From assembly GCA_024220525.1 (NCBI GenBank), contig JAMYWO010000113.1:12343-59522 (forward strand): DNA of 47,180 nucleotides, written 5' to 3'. Source of the DNA: Cochliopodium minus (lineage: Eukaryota > Discosea > Himatismenida > Cochliopodiidae). Below, in pieces: positions 21,680 to 32,702 of the stretch. Each line of letters opens with the position of its first letter. Position 1 is the first letter of the stretch. A model generated the notes under the pieces. The model worked only from the letters and a program-made list of their open reading frames with translations. It did not search any database and was not told the DNA's origin. The position numbers and the translations under genes are program-made.

Positions 21680-23737
21680 GTACGAAAATTTATAAATTTT
21701 TTTTTCTTTTTTTCTTTTAATTTAATTTATTTTAATGTTTAAATTTATTTATTCTTTTATTTATTAATTTCCATCATTTACTTTTTTTAATAATTTTTAT
21801 TTTTAAATATTATTCATTTTTTTGTTCATTTTTTTGTTTTTGTTATTTTTTTTTAAATTAATTGTTTTTTTTTTATTTTATTATTTTTTTTTCCTTAGGT
21901 TTTGAAATTGTACACAATATACGCAAGGAACCACGAGAACGCGTCACGTTTGCTGAAATCACTGATTTTAAATAATTTGGAATTTCAAGAGGCCCTCAAA
22001 CACCTTTCTTCGAGAATCAAGGACTCCAGAGATTTGTCCTCTTACTTGATCATGCCTGTTCAAAGAGTAAAAAAAACAAAACAAAAAGAAAATTTTTAAA
22101 AAATAAATAATAAAATAAATTTTATTAAAATAAGTAATAAAAAATAAAAAATTAATAAAATAAAAGATAAATAAATAAATAAAAAAATAAATTTTATTAA
22201 AATAAATCATAAAAAATAAAAAATTAATAAATAAATAAAATAAAATAAAATAAATAAAAAAGAAAATTTTCTTCAAAATTTAAAAATTAGTTTAAATTAA
22301 AATAAAAAGAAAAATTTAATTTTTAAATGTAAAAAAAAAAAATCAAAAATTTAAAAATTGAATGAATCTTTACTAATTGTTTGTGTTTCAATCAAGGTTC
22401 CAAGATACAAATTATTGTTGCTGGATTTAAAGAAGAACACGCCACCGGAACACCCCGATTATAATTTGTTGGAAAAGGCATACGAGTTGATCGAGCAGGT
22501 CGCCATGACAATGGAAGCTGGAGTCAACTTTAATTTTCAAAGAGAACATTTGACCAAAATATTCAAAGAAATACAAGAGTTACCCGTAAATTAATTTAAA
22601 GTTTTTTTTTTTTTTTTCATCAATTTTTTATAACCTTATTTTTTTTCAGAAAAAAAAGTTTTTTTTTTATTTTCATAACAAAATATTTTTCTATATTTTT
22701 TTTTTTATTTTATTTAGTCATTATTTTTTATTTTTATAATTTTTATTTTTATTTTATTTTATTTTTTTTTCTTTTTTTTTTAATTTTTATTTTTTAGATT
22801 TTTTAGATTTAGAAAGTTTATTTTTATTTTTATTTTTTCGAAGAATTTTTTACTAATTTTTTAGATAGTTTATTTTTAAAATATTAATTCATTATTTTTC
22901 GATTTTTCCAATTTTTTATTTATTTTTACAAAAGGTGGACATGTTCTCACACGGAGTGAATTTGATAAAAGAAGGGATAGTGACACAACAGTTACTGAAA
23001 GGACAAAAGTCATTTCGCTTCGTTCTATTCAGCAGTTGCATCGTCTACGCCAAAAAGAAGAAGAAAGATGAATACATTTTCAGCGGAATTATAAATTTAA
23101 ATGAGATTGTTGTCAATTCCATCTCTTCCAATATTTTCCAAGTTGTCAATCCTACTGATCAGACTGTCACTACTTGGATCCTATCCAATGAAAAGGAACG
23201 GTAAAAAAATTTTTTTTTTTTTTTTATTTATTTCCATCACATTTTTTATTCTTACACATTTTTTAATTTGTAATTTTTAATTTTTTGTTTTTTTTTCAAA
23301 TTTATTCTTCAATTTATTTTATTATTTATTTTCTTTTAATTGATTTTAATAATTTTTTTATTTTTTTCACTTAAATTTTTTTTTTTATTCTATTGTTCAA
23401 AAAATTTACATTTTATTTCTCATTTTGATTATTTTATTTAATAAATTTTTTTTTTTGTATTTTATTTTATTTAATAAAATTTTTATTTGATTTTATTTGA
23501 TTTTATTTTTTTATTTTATTTTTTTTATTTTTTTCACTTAAATTTTTTTTTTGATTTGAAAGAGATTCATGGATATTGGAAATAAATTTGTCAATAGAAA
23601 AATGGTCAAAGAGAGAAAAGAATTCATCAGAAATCAACGTCCGACTCCCCAAAAGAATATATCTCGAAAGAGAAAAGAAAACTCATTTGTGGCACGTTGT
23701 AGATGAATTTGGGAAAAGGACAATGAAGTGTGAATAA
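19889..23737 (+). CDS. F-box / Dbl-homology Rho guanine-nucleotide exchange factor
   Basis: Exons: 19889-20125, 20493-20919, 21142-21227, 21373-21552, 21899-22066, 22397-22585, 22935-23200, 23563-23737; 575 residues, all phases fitting. Residues 1-180 are disordered and Pro/Ser/Asn-rich. About 185-221 form an F-box-like motif (LHPLVVLYLFKKYLSDKDLC, then SLAQVNKLW). About 225-415 form a DH domain: EILESERYYVRSSLSIIIK, then SYLIMPVQR and VPRYKLLLLDLKKNTPPEHP at the conserved CR3 helix. About 430-545 form a PH domain (GQKSFRFVLFSSCIVY). DH-PH proteins activate Rho/Rac GTPases; an F-box normally binds Skp1 and recruits an SCF ubiquitin ligase. The stop at 23735 follows a possible donor (GT at 23730-23731) and lies about 210 bp from an ambiguous base in a repeat, so the 3' end may be incomplete. 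Introns 2-4, 6 and 7 are T-rich; intron 5 is A-rich. Confidence 0.92.
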
Positions 23738-23869
23738 AATTTTTATTTTTTTCAATTATTTTTTCATTTTTTTATTTATTTTTTTGTTTTTTATTTATAA
23801 TTCATTTTTTTTTATTTTTTGTTTTTTATTTTGTTCAATATTTATTATTGTCATTATTTTTTTCCGCTT

Positions 23870-23960
23870 TTTATTTTTTATTTTTATTTTTTATTTTATT
23901 TTTTATTTTTTATTTTTTATTTTTTATTTTTTATTTTTTATTTTTTNTTTTTTTATTTTT
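23870..23960. repeat. (ATTTTTT)n microsatellite with an unresolved base
   Basis: Tandem A plus five to six T, interrupted by a single N at 23947. It lies between two convergent genes that both look truncated towards it, so the assembly may have collapsed here. Confidence 0.8.
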
Positions 23961-23977
23961 CAAAAATTTTTTTAAAC

Positions 23978-25384
23978 CTCGTTCCACATTGAATGTAAAC
24001 CTATCTTTGCTTTGCTAAAAAAACTCAGCAGCTTTTTGAAATCAGCATTGATCACAAACTCAACATCATTCTCAACGCCAAGCTCCTTGCACAAAATTTT
24101 AGCCTCATCAATGATCTTCTGATCAGATTCATTTCTGCAACTTCCGATAAGATAAAACTTTGCCAAATTAGAAGTTTTGGAAGAAGAATTGGTCCAAATA
24201 TCCTTATAAATAGAATATGCTTTTATTTGAAGTTTTTGATCCTTTTCAGGTCTGAATTGAGAAATGGAAATGATCATATCCTCACGAGGATCAAAATCAA
24301 ATTTTTCTGTGGCGGAAGTATCGCAGGGAGGAAATAAAGTAAAGGTCTTCTCATTACATTTCCAAATTTCGTTGATGTGGTTCAATGTCCAAGTGGAATT
24401 TACGAATACTAAATTAGAAAAACTTCCGAAATATCCGTATATTTTGGCGAATATTTTGTAATAAATAACTTTAAGGGAGCTGAGTGTTGTACTTGTTGAA
24501 ACTTTTTCGTTATTGTTGTACAGGCTCCTTCTTTCAACCACTCTTTTCAACATGTCCGAGCTTATGGTTGGGTAGTGAGTGTAACAAAAGACTGTGCTGC
24601 CTCCTACCAATCTAAAAATGGGGTATGTAAATGCATAACCCATTGTATCTTTTTTTTTGAAAAAAAATTAAATTTTAAATAAAAAAATTTTAATTTTTTT
24701 ATTCATTTTTTTTGTAAAGTTTTTTTTTATTGATAATATTTTAAAAGTCAATTTTAAAGATTATATTTATATTACCAAACATCAGAGAACAATTATATCT
24801 ATATATTGCTTCACATGCCAGAATCATCGATCCCAAACTTTGTCCTATCATGGTGAAGTATGGATAGCATTTTGCTTCAACTAATATCCTCGTTTTCAAT
24901 TTTATCAACTTGATATTCTTATCATTTAATTCTATATTGAATCTATTCTTTGCTTTTTGCAATATCTCTTCTTTGGTTGCATCATCTCCTGTATAGATCG
25001 CATAATCAAATTTATCTCCATATTTTTTCTGGAAACATCTGACTAAACACCATAATACTCTTTCACCTCCACCCCCATCGTTACTATTTGATTTTATACG
25101 AGATATATTTGTTAAGATTTAAATAGGTTGCAATAAATTGTTCACTTTATGTGAGTATAACATTGTATGTTACTTTTCCAAATAGTATTTTCAATCTGAC
25201 TTTAAAAGAGTATTTACCAATATGGATGAAAGAATCCTATCGTTTTATTTGATTTTGAGTTCCTTGTCTTGAATAAGAGGAGCATAAAGGGAGTCGCAAT
25301 TATGATTAATAAATAAAAAGCTCTTAAATACAGAACTAATGAAAGAAATAGAAAAGAAATTCCAATCTGAAGTTTATGATTCAT
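23978..25384 (-). CDS. ALG11: ALG11 GDP-Man:Man3GlcNAc2-PP-dolichol alpha-1,2-mannosyltransferase (3' end missing)
   Basis: Exons: 25384-25218, 25083-24776, 24648-23978; 382 codons recovered. ALG11 adds the fourth and fifth mannoses to the lipid-linked N-glycan precursor on the cytosolic face of the ER. The N-terminal hydrophobic anchor (about residues 5-40) precedes [20 protein letters not shown], a hallmark of the family. Then come LKTRILVEAKCYPYFTMIGQ, DTMGYAFTYPIFRL, HYPTISSDML, FVNSTWTLNHI, PPCDTS and ISISQFRPEKDQKLQIKAY. The visible sequence stops at MWNE, exactly where the family continues with the HFGI...EFMAAG donor-binding block. A GT donor (23977-23976) follows, but no downstream exon exists before the repeat with the N at 23947 and the convergent RhoGEF. 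About 100 residues with the second half of the GT-B C-lobe are absent from the assembly. Confidence 0.94.
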
Positions 25385-25601
25385 TTCTGTCTTACTATTT
25401 TTTCTCCAATTTTTTTTTATATTTTTGATAGATTCAAAGAAAATTCATTTTTGTTAAAAATATGAGCAATTAATGACTCACTTTCTTTCCCATACATGAA
25501 AGATCCATATTACAAAATACAAATTTTTAAACTTAAATTATTTATAAACAAAAAAATTTATAATCTCATAAAAGGAAATACAAATTGAAAAAAAAAAAGA
25601 A

Positions 25602-28600
25602 TCATTTGCTTTCAGTAATAGAATCTCTTGGAGAAATAATAGAGTCAAGGCCCTTTCTAGATCCATTGCTAGAAGTTTTAGCTTTGAAACTAAAAGAACG
25701 ACTCTTTTGAGTTTTGAATTTGGAAATCAAACTTTTGCCGCCATCAGAAATTGTCTGAAGAATATTCTTTTTGTGTTCAGGAATTTCATCTTTCCAATTC
25801 AAATCAGGCCAATCACTAAACAATCCCTTAAAAAGTATTGTCTCTTCACCCTCAAATAAAAAATATACTTGGACGTTTTTTTTAGGATCTTTCTTGAGGA
25901 TCTCATCAGTCTTGTCTGCAATGGCAAGTTTTTGTTTGGGATTAGATTTTAATCCAGTCCACACAAAAACAGCATTTGTTGCAATTATATTAATCAAGTA
26001 ACTTTTATCAGATTCCTAGAAAAAAATTTTTTTTCGAAGAATAAAAGTTAAAAAGAAAGTAATATTTAAAAATTCAAAAAAAATTTTAACCAATAGATCT
26101 CTATGTAGACCCTCCCCTTTCTCTAGTGTTATTTCGGACACCCGAGCATCAGAATCAGCAACAAAAAATCTGTATTCTAAATAATTCTCAAACTCTGTAG
26201 TTATGTTATCTTCTTTCTTTGGAGGGATGAGATCAACACTGCCACCAAGAATAAAAAAAAATTCAGGATCATCTGATTTTCCTTTGAGAACGATGATTGG
26301 GATGTTGGTGTTTTCTATCATCTTCTTGGCAAAGTAACTTGCTTTGGCTCTTTCTTTAACATTGGATTGTTTTCCTTTCCAAATAAAAACTCTTTTTCCA
26401 GCATCACTATTGTAAAGTTGTGATTAGCTCTTTTTTTTAAAAAAAATTCAAAAAAAAAATTTGTTTTACAGAATATAGGATTCTCCTTGTGTCATATGAG
26501 TAAAAGAGCAAGGTCTTTTGAATGAAAAATAAGAATTAAATAAAACTGGTTTTTTAAGAAAATAGTTTTACCTCAGACAAACGGTTACCCATTCATCCCC
26601 CTTAAATCGGATCAAAGTTTTAGATTCAAACTGAGGAAGAAGACTAGGGGAAGTGTTCTCAGTGATTTCCTTACTAGGAATGACAATCAATTTCGATTTA
26701 GGGGGGAGAGGAGGTTTCTTACTAGGAGGAGGCGGTGGATTCCTCTTAGGTTTAAAATTCCCATTCTCTTCGGAAAGTGTGCTATTTATTTGAAGATTAT
26801 CAGTAGACATATTAGAGGAGTCAGTACTATCAAGAGACTCACTCAAACTATCATGCTGCATGCTTTTATTGATTTTATTAAAGTCTATTACACGAGTCAT
26901 CCTCTTTTGTTTTTCCACTACAGATGTCTTTACCAAATTTTTGATGGCTTGGTTGATACTGTTGAGCCAAACATCTTTTTCATCCTGCGAACCCACTGAG
27001 AAATCAAAAACTTTGTTGGTGGATATCAACTGAAACAAATACTGGTTTTTCTGCGAGTTCTCAATGTTACGTGTCCAAATTGTGGAAAGGGGAATGGATC
27101 CTTTGAATTTCCAACCAGAAATTATTTTGTTTGCGTACACAAAGAGATCTGTCGTCAAAATGACCCATGATGATGTTGTTAGTTTCTTTCCTGTTCTAAC
27201 TAAAACTCCTTCCTTAATCAATTTTCTCATTGGATCTCTAAACAACGAAATCTAAAAGAAAAATAATAAATTAATTTTGAAAAAATAAATTTTTTACAGG
27301 GAAATCTGAAATTTGATTAGATATTTTGAGCATAGTTCCTGCATCATTGAATTGTTTGACAGATTTATCAAGGTTGGATGCAACATTATCAACAGTCTCT
27401 ATTGCTTTTTCGAGAGTAGTATAGTCTTTGTGTTCTTTGGGAGTCACTTTGAGAAGTTGTCCCAAAAGAAGACTGTACCTAATATTTTAAGAAAGATTTA
27501 AATTAATTTTAGACTTAACAATATTAATACTACCTCGGAATTCTTTGAATAGGTAAAATCAAGTAACTTTGTAGATCTAAACTCCTTACTTCTTTCTTTT
27601 TTCTAATCATCTAAAAATATAAAAATCTAATGTCAAAAAATAACAGGGATAATGATTAAAAGTTTACCTCCAAAATTTTGAAATTTGTTTTTTTTTCTAT
27701 TAATTTATTATAATAATTGGTTGCTGTTTCGTGATTGGCTGCGTAGGTTGAATACATTTTCAAATAAGGAGCGACTTGGTAAAAAATGTCTCCAATGCAG
27801 CTGAAGGAATTCCAAGTGGAGAGGCGCTTTTCAAGATCAAAAAGAAGCTCTTTGTTTATGGAGTAAATCTGATCGATGTTAGAAAATAGAGTATGAGAAC
27901 CTTCCCCATCTATAATTTGTTTTTTAAGGAGAGTAGATTTGTATTCCTGTTTTATTAAAGTGAAAGTGTAAGTAAAAATTGAAATAAACTAAAAATTATT
28001 TTTTTACATTAATCATGACATTTAGACTTGTCAAATACTCCCTTTCTGAAGAATAAATTTCATAAACAACATCATTCTTTGTTACAGCATCTTTTTTTTT
28101 GGGAAATAATTACGTAAATATTCAAAATCAAATAAAATTTCTTTTTACTTTTCCATTGTTTAACTCTACGGTTCCAATATTTGCAAGTCATAGATAGCTT
28201 TGCTAAATCTTTATCTTTCAAATAAGAGAATATACTGTAAGTGATAGGAAGAGGAAAGTTATTGGTGAAATTAAACATGTTTCCGTGCTTATAGTTCTCT
28301 TTCATCCACTTTTTGATATTCTCCACTTGAACTTCTTTGGTAAGATTATCATTGGATGAATTGATTTCATTTCTTGGAGATTTGATCATTTCCGGGGTTG
28401 TTCCTTTGATATACAATAGGGAAAATAAAAATTAATTTCAGAGAAAAAATCATAAATCATAAATATTTTTTAATGGGAGTAATTTGTTCCATTATTTCTT
28501 TTTATACCTTGTTCAAATTTTGTTTCTGGCTTCTTCTTTCCAAATGAAGAAAAGATAGATTCCTTTTTGATAGGTTTTTTGACTAAATCCTTTTTCGGAG

Positions 28601-29263
28601 GGATTTTGGGTGGAAGATCTTTTCTCACAGGAATTGTGGGTTTGTTGGTGATAGGAGGTGGTTTGTTGGGAAGATTGGATTGATTGAATAGAGTGGGATT
28701 GTCCAATTCTATTTTGAGATCTCTTAATAAAGATTCCTCTGTGAAAATTAGCTTCTTTTTTCTAATATTTTCGAGAGATAATTGATAATTTTGCTTATTT
28801 TGATTATTATCTCCTAAAAAATAAAAATATAGTTGTTCAATAAAATTATATTTTTCCAACTCACATTTATTTGTTTTCTATTACCGGTCAATGCAAAAAT
28901 TAATTCATTCAACTGGCTGATATTGGTGTCTTGGAGCTCAATTTTTAGAGATACAAGCATAATTTGTTTTTGATATTTATCTATTAGATTCTACAAAGAA
29001 AAGATGTTCAAATTTAAATCTGATATTATTGAAAGGATGTATAGATTGAGAAATAATATAAAATTTCATTAAAAAAAAAATTTATATTATAAAAGGATAT
29101 ATACTGTTGAATTCAGGAGCAAATTCGTTTCCATCTCCTTTATCGATTTCTGTTTTTCGATGGTCAATCTCACCAGTTCCTCGTAGTTCTCCATCAGTTT
29201 CTTGATTGAGTATTGCTCGATATTATTCTTTATATCACCCGATATTTCATTAGGTTGATCCAT
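25602..29263 (-). CDS. F-box / Rho exchange factor / gelsolin-like fusion protein
   Basis: Eleven exons: 29263-29105, 28990-28885, 28813-28508, 28403-28149, 28090-28008, 27946-27668, 27610-27534, 27478-27298, 27251-26572, 26406-26091, 26015-25602; 951 residues with every phase consistent. Domains: coiled coil 1-88; Pro/Lys-rich 90-190; F-box-like about 238-275 (FPLPITYSIFSYLKDKDLAK); DH about 284-475 (VYEIYSSEREYLTSL, YLILPIQRIPR, YSLLLGQLLKVTP); PH about 488-600 (LIKEGVLVRTGKKLTTSSWV, then VWLNSINQAI); poly-Pro about 640-660; two gelsolin-like repeats about 685-800 (DAGKRVFIWKGKQSNVKERA) and 815-890 (NAVFVWTGLKSNPKQKL, then LFSDWPDLNW); basic Ser-rich tail. It would couple Rho/Rac activation to actin or phosphoinositide binding, with possible SCF recruitment. 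Those roles are inferred from the families. The start codon lies 8 bp from a 100-N gap, so an extra 5' exon cannot be excluded. Confidence 0.9.
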
Positions 29264-29271
29264 TATAAGAG

Positions 29272-29371
29272 NNNNNNNNNNNNNNNNNNNNNNNNNNNNN
29301 NNNNNNNNNNNNNNNNNNNNNNNNNNNNNNNNNNNNNNNNNNNNNNNNNNNNNNNNNNNNNNNNNNNNNNN
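29272..29371. other. assembly gap (100 N)
   Basis: Exactly 100 N, the conventional placeholder for a gap of unknown length. It sits between the start of the F-box/RhoGEF/gelsolin gene and the stop of TCF25, so that gene's promoter is missing and the true distance is unknown. Confidence 0.99.
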
Positions 29372-29399
29372 GTGAAAAAATTAATTTATTTTTTGTTTT

Positions 29400-31879
29400 T
29401 TAATTATCTTCTTCATCGGAATAACCTTCTTCCTCTGAATCTTGATCTCCATTGTTATTGTTATTGTTATTATTGTTATTGTTGTCATTATTGTTGTTGT
29501 TTCGTGACAAGCCTAGAATGTTAAGAGAAGCTTCAAGGATGCCAACTCCTTGCTCATCATTGGCAGGGGCATTGTATTGAGCATTGTTCCAAGGCAAAAG
29601 AGTATGTAAGAATAATCCTAAAAATAAAAAAAGAAGAAAATAAAAATAAAACAATAAAAAAAATAAAAAATATTTTTAATATACCAAGTGGATTGTTTGT
29701 GGGAGCTCTTACAACTTCCTCTTGCTCAACTTCTTGTTCATAAGGGTCAGGTTGTTGTTCAAGAACATCTTGAGGGATGACATCATAGTTGTCAGAATAA
29801 TCGTTGACTTGAATATTCTTGAGGAGGTTTTTATTTCCGCTCTTCTTGTATTCTTCTTTGAGGATGCACTGGCAGTTATCCACCATCTCATCCTTGCTTT
29901 CCACTCTTTCAATAACTTTTTTGATGTTTTCGATTAACCACTGTTGAACCTTTGAGTCTCTAAAGAAGCCATGGGATCTATCAAAAATAAATAAAAAATA
30001 AACTAAAAAATAAAAAATAATTTTTTTTTTTTACCTTTCAATGTAAATAGTTATTAATTGTTCAAGTGTGGATGTCTTATAACATTCAGTAAAAAAAGAA
30101 TGAGCCAAAGGATTAATAGTCTCTTTGGTTTGGGGATGTTTGTAGGAACAGTTAATCTTGACCTTGGAGCAAAGAGGCTCAACCAACAAAGGAAAAGTCA
30201 TGATTGCATTCTGTAACAACTCATCAGGAGTAGAAGAAGAATAAGATTGTATCTCTGTGTTTTCTTTCTCCTTTTTATTTTTGTCTTTTTTCTTTCTTAA
30301 TTCCGCCATGTAAAACTCTGCTAAGGCGACAGAGATACAAAAGTTGGGCAAGTAGACAAGCTCCCTTTCTTCAAAGTCTGATACAAGTCTGCTGAGCCAG
30401 TTGTATTGCCCGCTTCTTAATGCATAGTAGTCCAAACTTAACAAGATATTCGCAGGATCATTCTTATCCAAATTAAGCAAAACTAGAAAAAGTATTAATT
30501 TAAATAAAAAATTAAAAATTTTTTAAAAATTACCTTTGCAAAACTCTAATGCAGTTCGACATAACCCTCTTCTTCCTAGATATTCAATTTGTCTAAACAA
30601 AGCCAAAAAAAGGGTTTTGTTTTCTTCTAGCTCGAAATTTAAGTTGGATTTTCCCTCTAACCAATCAAACTTTGCATCTGCGCATGTCTCACATACATAA
30701 AGCACTCTTTCAACAAGTTCTCCGGCATTCTTGAAATCTCCGGTAGATTTAAAATATTCAGACAATCTAATAATAAAACAAAATAAAACAAAAAAATAAA
30801 AAAAAGATCAAAAAATTTTCACCTAAAAAGTGATTCAACGTGAACAGGATACTCTTGTACCAAAAGAGCCAAGGTATTAGGGTTGTGAGTTTGTACGCAG
30901 TAGAGGTACTTTTGGTGAATTACTTTGTAGTTGTTGTTGTGTATGTAATTATACATTTGGATTCCATTTACTACCTCTCCCCTTTCCATACTCAACCCAC
31001 TAACTTCTGCAGGTATGTAGTAATCTAATTCTGAAAGGAGTTTTGTTTTTATTGGAATTTTCTTTTTTTCTTTCTTTTGTTGGTTCTAATTAATTAAAAT
31101 AAATATCAAATAAATTTAATTATTTAATTATTTTCTTGGTTAATTTTAAAATCTTACTTCAACTGCTTTTCCAAAAATTTTTTTGAGTTCAGCTGATGGA
31201 CTTAAAAATCTCTTCTCAACCAACAAAAGAGGCTTTACTGTTTTTTTTTCAGAGATATCTATATTTTCATTGTTCTTGAATCCATATTCTTTTATTACCT
31301 TATCGAAGTCATCCACATTTTTGTTATTTTTGTTTTTATTTTTTTTGTTGGTTTCTTTTTTTGTGGGTGTTTTTTTTGGAGGGTCTTTTTTTGGAGGATT
31401 CTTTTTTGGTGGTTGTTTCATTACTTTTTCTTCTTCTTTTTCCTCGTCTTCATTTTCTTCGCCTTCTGTATTTTGTGTTTGGATGTTGGTGTTCTTTTTT
31501 TTTCTTCTTTTCTTTTTCTTGGATTGATTTGGTTGATTATTGAACTATTTTTTTTTGACAAAATTAAATTGAATTTGAAGGATAAATAATGATAATATTT
31601 TGATTTTTAATAATCTTCTTTTTAAATATCTTGTAATTATGTTTAAAATTGATGGAATAATAAGATATATTACCATTGCAAATGGATTTGATGTATCTAT
31701 ATTTTGTTCTTCCTCTTCCTCTTCTTCTTCTTTGAATTTATTCAAATGTTCTTCCAATTCATCCTCCTTTGTTTTCCTATTGATTATTCATCACAATAAA
31801 AAAAATTATATTGATATTAGATTGTAATTATAGCAAACCCATTCATAGATTTTAATTTATTCACTTGTCTTCTTGACAT
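29400..31879 (-). CDS. TCF25: TCF25/Rqc1 family protein, ribosome quality control
   Basis: Eight exons: 31879-31839, 31776-31674, 31544-31158, 31085-30823, 30766-30534, 30482-30035, 29977-29685, 29617-29400; 661 residues (human about 676). Rqc1/TCF25 is the RQC subunit that works with the Ltn1/Listerin E3 ligase and Cdc48/VCP on stalled 60S nascent chains. The N-terminus MSRRQVNKLKSMNG matches the family start. An acidic stretch and NPFAM lead into long Lys-rich tracts (KKKKRRKKKN and KKNPPKKDPPKK), also typical. The helical-repeat core contains LDYYIPAEVSGLSMERGE, YPVHVESLFRLSEYFKSTGD, LFLALFRQIEYLGRRGLCRT and LLSLDYYALRSGQYNWLSRL. The C-terminus keeps LPWNNAQYN and adds an Asn/Asp repeat and an acidic end. 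All seven introns fit GT-AG and phase. Confidence 0.96.
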
Positions 31880-32702
31880 TTTCACAATAATCTTTCCAAT
31901 ATTTTTTTTTTTTTGTATAATAATCAGTTCTTTAATAAAAAGATTATTATGTGTTTCAAAATTCTTCATTATTTCTCAAAAAATTTAAATTGAAGAAATT
32001 TTGGATTCTTTCTTGTTCAACATCAATGATATTAGACAGATTTTAAAAAAATTTTTTTTTTTCATTTTTCAAATAAACCATAAATAAAAATTTTCCTTTA
32101 AAAATAAATTCCTATCATGATAAAACCGAAAAAAAAATATATAAAATTTGAATTTATATATAAATCAAATATAATTAAAAATAAAATTGAGAAATGAAAA
32201 ACAAAGACTCCATTTAATTGATGCACAATTAGAAACAAATTTTTCAAATTTAGACAAGATATTTTGGATTATAAACACAATATAATTTTATAAATTTTAT
32301 TATGTGCAAAATTATCAAATATAAAATTTTATTTTCAAAGTGAACTAAAATCCAAATACTTGAACAAATTGTTTATTGGGTAATAATTCTAATTTAATCA
32401 AATCTATCTTTATAATACTTTATAGAATTAGAATTTAAATTGATCAAAATTCTCAATCAATTAGAATTCGATAATTATAAAGAATATTTTGGAACTATAC
32501 TCAATCAATTAATTGGTAGAATTCTGGGCAAAATAATCTTCAGAGGTAATTTAAAATCATTTCCGAAATAATAATATAAATAATAATTTTGCTTGAACAT
32601 TAAAAATTGAAAAACAAGATGATTGGCAAAAATGGCGAAATCAAAGAATTGTGACTTTTTTAATTCAAAGAAAAAAATAATTAAAAAATAATAAAAAAAA
32701 AA
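31880..32702. promoter_or_regulatory. divergent promoter region (TCF25 / mitochondrial carrier)
   Basis: 823 bp, the largest spacer in the window. A/T-rich, with one inverted repeat AATTCTAATT (32385-32394) / AATTAGAATT (32426-32435) and several ATCAATTAG-like words near 32450-32515. No coding or structured RNA is recognisable. Confidence 0.4.

Noticed and set aside
29404-29500. TTG/TTA-rich block read as a microsatellite
   Set aside because: On the minus strand it is the in-frame Asn tract near the C-terminus of TCF25, followed by the acidic end and stop.
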